This document shows, piece by piece, positions 18,432 to 25,515 of a DNA stretch of 64,000 bases. Made by a program: the position numbers and the translations under genes. Below the pieces are notes generated by a model. It was not told the origin of the DNA. It saw only the letters and a list, made by a program, of their open reading frames with translations, and ran no database searches. The stretch lies in contig NZ_JACJKA010000010.1 of assembly GCF_016900355.1 (NCBI RefSeq), positions 39,160 through 103,159 on the forward strand, in the 5' to 3' direction. How positions within the stretch are numbered: the stretch's first letter is position 1; each line of letters starts with the position of its first letter. This DNA is from Bacteroides mediterraneensis. GTDB lineage: Bacteria; Bacteroidota; Bacteroidia; Bacteroidales; Bacteroidaceae.

Positions 18432-21059
18432 TTATTTCAACAGGTTCGAGAGGGTGGCAAACATGGTGGCCAGGGAAGCAAACGAAGAGGTGTAGCCAAT
18501 GATTTCAGCAGCAGTGACACGTTTGTTGCTTCGGGTGGGTACGATAATCTCGCAGCCCGGCTCAATCTTGTCTTTGTTACGTCCCTTGATGCGGGCCACC
18601 TGACCGTTCATGTAGATGACGAACTTCTTGCTCTTCTTGGCATTGAGGGCGTAGCCGCCGGCCTGGTCGAGGTAGTAGTTGGCGTTCTTGCCGCTGAGAT
18701 AGCCTACGGTGTTCGGCATCATCACGGCCCCGTTCACCTTCACGGTGTTGTTCAGCTTGGGCACGGTGAGCACGTCGCCTTCGCGCAGCACGAGGTCGTA
18801 TTCGCTGCCGGGGTTGGCTACGGCCTTATCCAACTCGATTCCTACGCTGAAGGTACTGTCCACCTCAATTTCGAGAGAGTCCATCATGGCCTTACCGAAC
18901 TGGCGGCTCATCAGGTCGATGACGTCGCGCATGCGTTTCTTCTCTTCCTCGTTGGCCACACGGGTCAGCTTGGCGCCTTTCAGGTAGGCCTTGTTCGTAG
19001 CACCGCCGGCTTTCTTCATCAGGTCGGACAGGCGTTCTTCGGTGCTGGTGAGCGAGTAGGTTCCGCCAAACAGCACTTCACCTTCTACCTGCACGTTCTG
19101 CTGTGCCTGGTAACCCGGACTGCGGCGTACGAACACCTGGTCGTAGGGCTGGAGGGTGAAGGCCTGCTGGCCGTCGATCACGAAACCGTCTTTCAGGGCG
19201 AAGGTGAACATCTGGCCGATGCTGTCGGTCGATTCGGTGCTCTTCGGGTCCTTGATACGGCGGGTGACATCCACACGTACCGTGGAAGCGGCTTCCATGA
19301 GTCCACCGGCGCGGATGATGAGGTCTTCCAAGGTCATGTTGTCGGAATAGGTATAGCGGTCGGGGTGGGCCACTTCACCGTAGATGGTGACGTCGCCATA
19401 GTCCTTCAAATCGTGGATACTGGGGATGTAGAGGATGTCGTTCTTCTGCAAGGGGACATCGGGTGCGCTGCCGGCCATGATGCCGCGTACGTCCACGCTG
19501 AGCATTTCGGAAGTGAGGTCTTCACGTTCGCGTTTCAGCACGGCACGGTTGGTGAAGGCATCGCCCCGCAGACCCTTGGCCTCGGTGATGAGGGCACGCA
19601 CGGTGTTGATTTCGCCGCTCAGCTGGTAGATGCCGGGACGATAGACGGCGCCGCGTACTTCCAGACGATTGGTGAAGCGGTTCAGGATGGCCTCGGCGGT
19701 CACTTCGTCGCCGTTGTGCATGGTATACGTGGAGTAATTGATTTCCTTGACGGTGTTGACTTCGTATTCCTCTCCGTTCTGGCGGATGACGCGCAGAGAA
19801 GGAGTGTAGGCATCGGAAGTGAAGCCGCCGGCAAACTTGATGAGGGTGGCGAGGCTCTCGTTCTTCTTCATCTCGTACTTCATAGGGCGTTTCACTTTTC
19901 CCTTGAATTTCACCAGGGCCTCGTAGGCGGGCACAATCACCACATCGCCTTCCTGCAGGCGGATGTCATCGTGGGTCTTGCCTTTCAGGATGAAGTCGTA
20001 CACATCGACGGTGGCCACGGTACGGCCGTTGCGGGCCAACTGTACGTTACGCAAGCTACCGATCTGACTCACGCCGCCGGCACGGTAGAGGGCATGGAAT
20101 ACGGTGGAGAAGGACGACAGGGCGTAGGTGCCGGGCTGCATCACTTCACCCATCACGTTGATCTGGATGGTGCGGGTGTTGCCCAAGGTCAAGCTGATCT
20201 GGAGATTGCCGCCGGGAGCGTCGAGTCCGCTGTAGGTCTTGCCCAAGATGCGTTTCAGGTGCTCATTGGCTTCGGTCACGGTCATGCCGCTGAGGTTGAC
20301 CGGGCCGATTTTCTCGATATTGATGGTGCCGTCGGGCGAGATATCCTGACGGATGGTGTTCTGGCTGGTACCCCAGATGTCGATGATGACCTCATCGCCC
20401 GGACCCAGACGGTAGTCGGGAGGAGTGGCGAGGTTCACACTCGGCTCGAAGGTAAGGTTTTCGGTGTTGAAGATGTTGCGTCCGAACACTTCGTTTTCCT
20501 GCAGCACACGGGCCAGACTGTCCTGGACGGAGTAGTTCACATAGCTGGAGGCATCGAGCATGTCGGTGATTTCCAGCATGGTGGAGTTGTCTCCGCTGAA
20601 CACGTCGTAGGAATGTGTGCTCTGGTCGTTTTCCTGGTCGGTATTCTGGTTGTAACGGTTGTTGCGGTTGTTCTTGGAGTCGCGGCTGTTGGAGTCGCGG
20701 TCGTATGAGTCGCGGTTTTTGGAGTCGCGGCTGTTGCGGGTGTTGCGGTTGGTGCTCCGGCTGTCGGAGTCCAGTCCGTCGTCTTGCTTGTTGCGCAGGC
20801 GTGAACGGTTTTGTTCGCTGCTTGAACTACCGGAGGTGCCGTCCAGGCTTCCCTGTTCGTACAGCTTCTTGATGCGTTCGGCCTGGGCACGGGTCACACC
20901 GCGACTGGCCAGTTCGGCAGCCATCTGGTTCTGGTCCTTACCCTGGGCCATGCCTTGTTTTACATACTCCAATACTTGCTGGTCGGTCATGCCCGACTGT
21001 GCCATGATAAGGGGCGAGCATGCCAAGAAAAGAAGAAGTGATAACGCTTTAATCTTCAT
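18432..21059 (-). CDS. wza: Wza-type polysaccharide export protein with several SLBB domains
   Basis: An 875-residue protein with a signal peptide (LSLLLFLACSPLIMAQ), the Poly_export motif YRLGPGDEVIIDIWG, and repeated SLBB units (for example VMGEVMQPGTYALSS, VRGAVYRPGIYQLSG, IYGEVAHPDRYTYSD, VEGEVLFGGTYSL). This is the long Bacteroidetes form of the outer-membrane export channel. Near residues 75-150 it has a low-complexity Asn/Arg/Ser/Asp-rich segment (for example RDSKNRDSYDRDSNSRDS) that separates the N-terminal helical part from the export domain. First gene of a wza-wzz transcript under the 21137-21168 promoter. Confidence 0.93.
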   Translation of the reverse strand: MKIKALSLLLFLACSPLIMAQSGMTDQQVLEYVKQGMAQGKDQNQMAAELASRGVTRAQAERIKKLYEQGSLDGTSGSSSSEQNRSRLRNKQDDGLDSDSRSTNRNTRNSRDSKNRDSYDRDSNSRDSKNNRNNRYNQNTDQENDQSTHSYDVFSGDNSTMLEITDMLDASSYVNYSVQDSLARVLQENEVFGRNIFNTENLTFEPSVNLATPPDYRLGPGDEVIIDIWGTSQNTIRQDISPDGTINIEKIGPVNLSGMTVTEANEHLKRILGKTYSGLDAPGGNLQISLTLGNTRTIQINVMGEVMQPGTYALSSFSTVFHALYRAGGVSQIGSLRNVQLARNGRTVATVDVYDFILKGKTHDDIRLQEGDVVIVPAYEALVKFKGKVKRPMKYEMKKNESLATLIKFAGGFTSDAYTPSLRVIRQNGEEYEVNTVKEINYSTYTMHNGDEVTAEAILNRFTNRLEVRGAVYRPGIYQLSGEINTVRALITEAKGLRGDAFTNRAVLKREREDLTSEMLSVDVRGIMAGSAPDVPLQKNDILYIPSIHDLKDYGDVTIYGEVAHPDRYTYSDNMTLEDLIIRAGGLMEAASTVRVDVTRRIKDPKSTESTDSIGQMFTFALKDGFVIDGQQAFTLQPYDQVFVRRSPGYQAQQNVQVEGEVLFGGTYSLTSTEERLSDLMKKAGGATNKAYLKGAKLTRVANEEEKKRMRDVIDLMSRQFGKAMMDSLEIEVDSTFSVGIELDKAVANPGSEYDLVLREGDVLTVPKLNNTVKVNGAVMMPNTVGYLSGKNANYYLDQAGGYALNAKKSKKFVIYMNGQVARIKGRNKDKIEPGCEIIVPTRSNKRVTAAEIIGYTSSFASLATMFATLSNLLK

Positions 21060-21136
21060 ATTGTCCTTTTAAAGTTGTTTTTCAGAATAATAAGGGAATG
21101 GCGCACAGACCCTCCCGCGTATTTACAATATAGGTG

Positions 21137-21168
21137 CAAAGGTAGTGCTAATTTGAAAGCTGTGCAAC
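21137..21168 (-). promoter_or_regulatory. Bacteroidetes promoter of wza-wzz
   Basis: The minus strand reads TACCTTTG (21144-21137) as the -7 box, 20 bp after a GTTG (21168-21165). Both boxes and the spacing are the same as at the wzx promoter. Transcription would begin about 70 bp before the wza ATG. A small palindrome, GGGCTATAAAAGCCC, lies directly upstream of the -33, as at wzx. Confidence 0.75.
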
Positions 21169-21225
21169 CTTTTAAGGGCTTTTATAGCCCTCTGGCGGCA
21201 TCTTTTTTCGGTTTCGACAAAGAAA
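21142..21225. repeat. ~85-bp block shared with the region upstream of wzx
   Basis: Second copy of the block at 14341-14426, with the same order of landmarks and only one short length difference. It covers the -33 element and about 55 bp upstream of it. Conservation beyond the promoter boxes suggests either a protein-binding site or recent duplication. Confidence 0.65.
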
Positions 21226-21304
21226 AAACTGGTGGAAAAACGGACGGAAAACTTGCAGGTGTAGTTAAAAATAAGTAAATTTAATACGTTTAAAATCGAC
21301 AAAA

Positions 21305-21568
21305 ATGAACGGAATGGATTGGAAAAGGATGCACGGCGGGCCGGACGGAGACCTGCCGTTTCATTGCCGGGTGTACCGGAAGAGTGAGCTGGCCCAGCTG
21401 TATTTTCCGGAGTCGGATACGAAGACGGCATTACAGGGACTGGCGCGATGGATCAAGCGGTGTACGGAATTGGGAGAGGCCCTCGAGGCGGTGGGCTACG
21501 AAAAGAACCGGCGTTTTTTCCGGAAACCGGAAGTGGAACTGATTGTGAAGTTCTTGGGAGAGCCTTGA
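21305..21568 (+). CDS. DUF4248 family protein
   Basis: An 87-residue protein. The segment FHCRVYRKSELAQLYFP and the following helical part with ALQGLARWIKRC match the DUF4248 family of Bacteroidales. The family resembles small winged-helix or HTH proteins, and its function is not known. It is divergent from wza and precedes the HU-related gene and the amidase, a conserved neighbourhood in this order. It probably binds DNA, but this is inference from the fold-like pattern (SELAQLYFPESDTKTALQGL). Confidence 0.8.
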   Translation: MNGMDWKRMHGGPDGDLPFHCRVYRKSELAQLYFPESDTKTALQGLARWIKRCTELGEALEAVGYEKNRRFFRKPEVELIVKFLGEP

Positions 21569-21580
21569 AAAATTTTATTT

Positions 21581-21620
21581 CTACCTACGTCTACCTAAGT
21601 CTACATACTTCTACACGACG
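21581..21620. repeat. Four tandem 10-bp units before the HU-related gene
   Basis: Consecutive decamers CTACCTACGT, CTACCTAAGT, CTACATACTT and CTACACGACG run from 21581 to 21620, ending 14 bp before the -7 box TATCTTTG of the HU-related gene. A 10-bp period puts each unit on the same DNA face and over the expected -33 region. This suits an operator or activator site. It does not code for protein. Confidence 0.6.
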
Positions 21621-21634
21621 CAAACCGCGGGTGC

Positions 21635-21642
21635 TATCTTTG
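21635..21642 (+). promoter_or_regulatory. -7 box (TATCTTTG) of the HU-related gene
   Basis: The octamer fits TAnnTTTG and lies 84 bp before the ATG at 21727. No TTTG-like -33 element is found at 19-20 bp; that place is taken by the 10-bp repeats, so the promoter may need an activator. Confidence 0.5.
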
Positions 21643-21726
21643 TGGTGTAATCGGAAAGGGAGGCGCCTCCGGACGGATTGCAGGAATTTTGTTTTCAGGT
21701 TTAATCAATTAAAAAATGACAGAAGT

Positions 21727-22164
21727 ATGAAAAAGACAGTGACTTATTCAGTAGTAGGACGTGTGAACCCGGCAGATCGTGAAAGTGGGGAAATGAAGTA
21801 TTATGCACAGTCGCAGGCCCGCGGCGAGATGGGCATCCGGGAGATTTCGGAACGTATCCACCAGATGTGTACCGTGACCCGTGCCGACGTGATGGCGGTG
21901 CTGACGGGGCTGGAGGAAATCGTGTCGGAAGGATTGCAGGGCGGCGAAATCGTGCGCTTAGGCGAACTGGGCTCGTTGCAGCTGAGTGTGAGCGGCGAAG
22001 GGGCTGCCTCGGAAGAGTTGTACGACGATTCGCTGATTGACAAGGTGCGCGTACTGTTCCGTCCGGGCACGGTGATGCAGGAAGCCATCAACAACTTAGC
22101 ATTCGAGAAGGTGCCGGTGAAGTATGTGAAGAAAGAGGAATCGGACGAGGAATTAGGGGCTTAA
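21727..22164 (+). CDS. HU-related DNA-binding protein
   Basis: A 145-residue protein. The HU-like core includes GIREISERIHQMCTVTRADV and VRLGELGSLQLSVSGEG, the latter corresponding to the beta-arm entry of HU/IHF proteins. It carries an N-terminal extension (SVVGRVNPADRESGEMKYY) and an acidic C-terminal tail (KKEESDEELGA). This is the Bacteroidetes HU-related subgroup. It probably bends or coats DNA. The start at 21727 (MKKTVTYSVVGRV) was chosen because the longer upstream frame crosses the promoter. Confidence 0.88.
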   Translation: MKKTVTYSVVGRVNPADRESGEMKYYAQSQARGEMGIREISERIHQMCTVTRADVMAVLTGLEEIVSEGLQGGEIVRLGELGSLQLSVSGEGAASEELYDDSLIDKVRVLFRPGTVMQEAINNLAFEKVPVKYVKKEESDEELGA

Positions 22165-22176
22165 ACGGGATGAGCG

Positions 22177-22275
22177 ATGAGAATAACGAAGGTAAAATGG
22201 ATTGTGGTCAGGGTGTTGAAGTGTCTGCTTTGTATCCTGATTGGTAAAAAGCTGGATTGTGATGAGAAAAATTGA
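22177..22275 (+). CDS. Possible small basic membrane peptide (32 aa)
   Basis: An ATG at 22177 opens a 32-codon frame, MRITKVKWIVVRVLKCLLCI and so on, with a basic N-terminus and a hydrophobic centre. Its position between the HU-related gene and the amidase is where a tiny smalltalk-type gene is often found in Bacteroides. It overlaps the amidase start by 14 bp. Support is positional and compositional only. Confidence 0.3.
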   Translation: MRITKVKWIVVRVLKCLLCILIGKKLDCDEKN

Positions 22276-22705
22276 CATGATTGTCATCCACTGCACGGCA
22301 ACGAGGGCGGATTCTCCGCTCTCGCCTGCCGAGCTGACGAGGATGCACCGGAAACGGGGATTCAAGTGTTGCGGGTATCACTATTATGTCCGCATGGACG
22401 GGGAGATTTGCACCATGCGCCCGGTGGAACGGGCTGGGGCGCACGCCAAGGGTTACAATGCGCGGAGCATCGGCGTTGCGTATGAAGGGGGACTGGACGA
22501 GCGGGGACAGCCGGCGGATACGCGCACGGAACTGCAGAAGCGCTCGCTGCGTATCCTGGTAAGGGTGCTGAAGGAGGACTTCCCGGGCATCACGCAGGTG
22601 GTGGGACACCGCGACCTGAGTCCGGACCTGGACGGCGACGGCGTCGTGGAGCCGGAGGAGTGGACGAAAATGTGTCCGTGCTTTGAGGTGAAAAAGGAGT
22701 TTTGA
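22262..22705 (+). CDS. N-acetylmuramoyl-L-alanine amidase (Amidase_2)
   Basis: From the ATG at 22262 the product is about 147 residues: MRKIDMIVIHCTATRADSPL with the first zinc histidine, CGYHYYVRMDGEICTMRP, a middle HAKGYNARSIGVAYEGG, and the last zinc site VVGHRDLSPDLDGDG. This is the T7-lysozyme-like fold that cuts the amide between muramic acid and the stem peptide. No signal peptide is seen, so it may act after lysis or after secretion by another route. It ends the VirE/DUF4248/HU/amidase module and is followed by the 68-bp repeats. Confidence 0.92.
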   Translation: MRKIDMIVIHCTATRADSPLSPAELTRMHRKRGFKCCGYHYYVRMDGEICTMRPVERAGAHAKGYNARSIGVAYEGGLDERGQPADTRTELQKRSLRILVRVLKEDFPGITQVVGHRDLSPDLDGDGVVEPEEWTKMCPCFEVKKEF

Positions 22706-22765
22706 GGATATTGACAGGAGAACGGAAGGGCAAAGGTGAAGAACTTTTGTCCTTTTGTTTTTTTT

Positions 22766-23232
22766 GACAGAAGAACAAAAGAACAAAATTAAGAACTTGT
22801 GTTTTTCTGTTCTTGTGTCCAAAAGGTTTATATGACAGAAGAACAAAAGAACAAAATTAAGAACTTGTGTTTTTCTGTTCTTGTGTCCAAAAGGTTTATA
22901 TGACAGAAGAACAAAAGAACAAAATTAAGAACTTGTGTTTTTCTGTTCTTATGTCCAAAAGGTTTATATGACAGAAGAACAAAAGAACAAAATTAAGAAC
23001 TTGTGTTTTTCTGTTCTTATGTCCAAAAGGTTTATATGACAGAAGAACAAAAGAACAAAATTAAGAACTTGTGTTTTTCTGTTCTTATGTCCAAAAGGTT
23101 TATATGACAGAAGAACAAAAGAACAAAATTAAGAACTTGTGTCTTTCTGTTCTTGTGTCCAAAAGGTTTATATGACAGAAGAACAAAAGAACAAAATTAA
23201 GAACTTGTGTTTTTCTGTTCTTATGTCCAAAA
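22766..23232. repeat. 68-bp tandem repeat, seven copies
   Basis: Units begin with GACAGAAGAACAAAAGAAC at 22766, 22834, 22902, 22970, 23038, 23106 and 23174, a constant 68-bp period. Copies are nearly identical, differing mainly in TTCTTGTG versus TTCTTATG. Each unit also contains a partly complementary CTGTTCTT, so each can fold. The short motif family recurs at 18408-18432, 29355-29455 and 29870-29995. 68 is not a multiple of 3 and no long frame crosses the array, so it is non-coding. Confidence 0.95.
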
Positions 23233-23454
23233 CCCTACGGGGAGATAAAATAAAAAAAGGGAATCTTCCCAGACTCCCAATCTTCATTAACCTTAAATCT
23301 AATACCATGAAAAACACATTGCAAATGTAGGGATTTTATGTTATGAGTCATGTAAATCGATAGAAAATCTGCATCAAATTCAGCTTATTTAACATTTAAG
23401 GCCTTCCGGACGGGGTTTCTGCTTACAATTTTTGAGTAGAAGAGGCAAAATCGG
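23233..23454. other. Intergenic DNA after the repeat array
   Basis: About 220 bp between the repeat array and the promoter of the nucleoside transporter. It holds only tiny frames. I see no RNA structure I can name. Confidence 0.4.
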
Positions 23455-23485
23455 TTTGGCAGTTAGGCGGAAAAGTGTATCTTTG
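23455..23485 (+). promoter_or_regulatory. Bacteroidetes promoter of the nucleoside transporter
   Basis: TTTG at 23455-23458 and TATCTTTG at 23478-23485 are 19 bp apart, a full match to the Bacteroidetes primary-sigma consensus. The -7 lies 26 bp before the ATG at 23512. Confidence 0.8.
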
Positions 23486-23511
23486 TCGTTAAAACCAGAA
23501 AAAACGGAACA

Positions 23512-24771
23512 ATGAATATGAAATTTCGACTGATTGTCATGAACTTCCTGCAGTTTGCCGTGTGGGGAGCGTATCTCACTTCCATGGGGACGTACCTGGC
23601 AGGTGTGGGACTGGGCGGACATATCGGCATCTTTTATGCGATGCAGGGCATTGTGTCTCTCTTTATGCCGGCGGTGCTGGGCATCGTGGCCGACCGCTGG
23701 ATTCCGGCGCAGCGTCTGTTAGGACTGAGTCATCTGTTGGCTGCCCTCTTTATGGCGGGGGCCGGGTATTATGCCATGACCACCGGACCGCACGTGGAGT
23801 TTTCACCCTTGTTTGCTTTTTATTCCATGAGCGTGGCGTTCTACATGCCGACGCTGGCACTGTCGAACTCGGTGGCGTATACGGCGCTCGACAAGGCGGG
23901 GCTGGACACCATCAAGGCGTTTCCGCCCATCCGTACGTTCGGCACCATCGGTTTCATCTGCTCCATGTGGCTGGTCGACCTGATGGGATTCCAGTCGAAC
24001 TACATGCAGTTCTTTACCTGCTCGGCCTGGGGCGTGGTGCTGGCCATCTATGCCCATACGTTGCCGGAGTGTCCGGTGAGCCGCGGAAGAGGGGAGAAGA
24101 AGTCGCTGGTGGAAGCGCTGGGGCTGAAGGCGTTCCTGCTGTTCAAGGACCGCAGGATGGCGGTGTTCTTCATCTTCTCGATGCTGTTAGGCGTGTCGCT
24201 GCAGATTACCAACGGGTTTGCCAATCCGTTTATCACGAACTTCAGTGCCATTCCGGAATATGCCGACACCTTCGGGGTGAAGCATGCCAACCTGCTGATT
24301 TCGCTCTCACAGATCAGTGAGACGTGCTGCATCCTGCTGATTCCGTTCTTCCTGGGACGGTTCGGTATCAAGCGGGTGATGCTGATTGCCATGGTGGCGT
24401 GGGTGCTGCGCTTCGGACTCTTCGGCCTGGGCGACCCGGGCAGCGGGGTGTGGATGTTCGTGCTGTCCATGCTGGTGTATGGCGTGGCGTTCGACTTCTT
24501 CAACGTGTCGGGCTCGCTCTATGTAGACAAGGAGACGGACCTTTCCATCCGTTCGAGTGCGCAGGGTCTCTTCATCCTGATGACGAACGGCATCGGGGCG
24601 ACGGTGGGTACGCTGAGTGCGCAGGCGGTGGTGAACTGTTTCGTGGACTTCAACTCGACGGCGCCGCAGGTGGAAGGATGGAGCCGGGCGTGGTTCGTGT
24701 TCGCGGCTTATGCCTTGGTAGTGGCAATTGCATTTGCCTTGATATTCAGATACAAACATAAAACGAATTAA
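23512..24771 (+). CDS. Nucleoside permease, NupG-type MFS
   Basis: A 419-residue membrane protein with about 12 hydrophobic segments. The N-terminal signature FLQFAVWGAYLTSMGTYL and the conserved FPPIRTFGTIGFICS belong to the nucleoside:H+ symporter family (PF03825, NupG/XapB). It would import nucleosides by proton symport across the inner membrane. The gene has its own promoter and ends 17 bp before rsmE, so it may drive rsmE too. Confidence 0.88.
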   Translation: MNMKFRLIVMNFLQFAVWGAYLTSMGTYLAGVGLGGHIGIFYAMQGIVSLFMPAVLGIVADRWIPAQRLLGLSHLLAALFMAGAGYYAMTTGPHVEFSPLFAFYSMSVAFYMPTLALSNSVAYTALDKAGLDTIKAFPPIRTFGTIGFICSMWLVDLMGFQSNYMQFFTCSAWGVVLAIYAHTLPECPVSRGRGEKKSLVEALGLKAFLLFKDRRMAVFFIFSMLLGVSLQITNGFANPFITNFSAIPEYADTFGVKHANLLISLSQISETCCILLIPFFLGRFGIKRVMLIAMVAWVLRFGLFGLGDPGSGVWMFVLSMLVYGVAFDFFNVSGSLYVDKETDLSIRSSAQGLFILMTNGIGATVGTLSAQAVVNCFVDFNSTAPQVEGWSRAWFVFAAYALVVAIAFALIFRYKHKTN

Positions 24772-24788
24772 ATAGTTACTTGAAGGAT

Positions 24789-25490
24789 ATGCACGTATTT
24801 TATACACCGGATATAGAACACACGCAGGAGTTGCCGGAAGAGGAAGCCGGACACTGTCTGCGGGTGTTGCGCCTGGGAGTGGGCGACGAGGTGACGCTGA
24901 CCGACGGGAAGGGGTATTTCTACCGGGCGGTGATTGCGGCGGCCACGCAGAAACGCTGTGTGGTGAAGGTGCTGGAGAAGACGGCACAGGAGCCTTTCTG
25001 GCACGGACACCTGCACCTGGCACTGGCGCCCACGAAGAACATGGACCGCATGGAATGGCTGGCGGAGAAAGCCACGGAGATCGGCTTCGACGAGCTGTCG
25101 TTCCTGAACTGCCGCTTCTCGGAACGGAAGGTAGTGAAGACTGACCGCGTGGAGAAGATTGTGGTGTCGGCGGTGAAACAGTCGCTCAAGGCCCGCAAGC
25201 CGGTGGTGAACGAGATGACGGATTTCCGCAAGTTCATGGAGCGGGATTTCCCGGGGCAGAAGTTCATCGCGCACTGCTACGAGGGGGAGAAACCCTTGCT
25301 GCGGCACGTGCTCCGGCCCGACGAGGATGCCGTGGTGCTGATTGGTCCGGAAGGGGATTTCAGTCCGGAGGAGGTGGCACTGGCGGCGGAGAAGGGCTTT
25401 CGGGCGGTGAGCTTAGGACGGTCGCGCCTGCGCACGGAAACGGCGGCATTGGTGGCCGTGCACCTGATGAACCTGGCGCACAGCGAATGA
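24789..25490 (+). CDS. rsmE: 16S rRNA (uracil1498-N3)-methyltransferase RsmE
   Basis: A 233-residue SPOUT methyltransferase starting MHVFYTPDIEHTQ at 24789 (an earlier TTG in frame is less likely). The N-terminal PUA-like part includes HCLRVLRLGVGDEVTLTDG, and the C-terminal knot has LIGPEGDFSPEEV and LGRSRLRTETAALVAV, the SAM-binding motifs of RsmE. It methylates U1498 of 16S rRNA after 30S assembly. Length is normal and all motifs are present. Confidence 0.95.
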   Translation: MHVFYTPDIEHTQELPEEEAGHCLRVLRLGVGDEVTLTDGKGYFYRAVIAAATQKRCVVKVLEKTAQEPFWHGHLHLALAPTKNMDRMEWLAEKATEIGFDELSFLNCRFSERKVVKTDRVEKIVVSAVKQSLKARKPVVNEMTDFRKFMERDFPGQKFIAHCYEGEKPLLRHVLRPDEDAVVLIGPEGDFSPEEVALAAEKGFRAVSLGRSRLRTETAALVAVHLMNLAHSE

Positions 25491-25515
25491 CACGCATGGT
25501 TTAACTTTAAAATAA

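Noticed and set aside
18351..20708. 785-codon open frame on the plus strand
   Set aside because: It is the antisense shadow of wza, which has clear SLBB domains and a signal peptide. The plus-strand product is His/Val/Gly-rich without a domain.
22766..23232. CRISPR array
   Set aside because: The period is constant and whole units repeat with no unique spacers. No cas gene is visible in the window.
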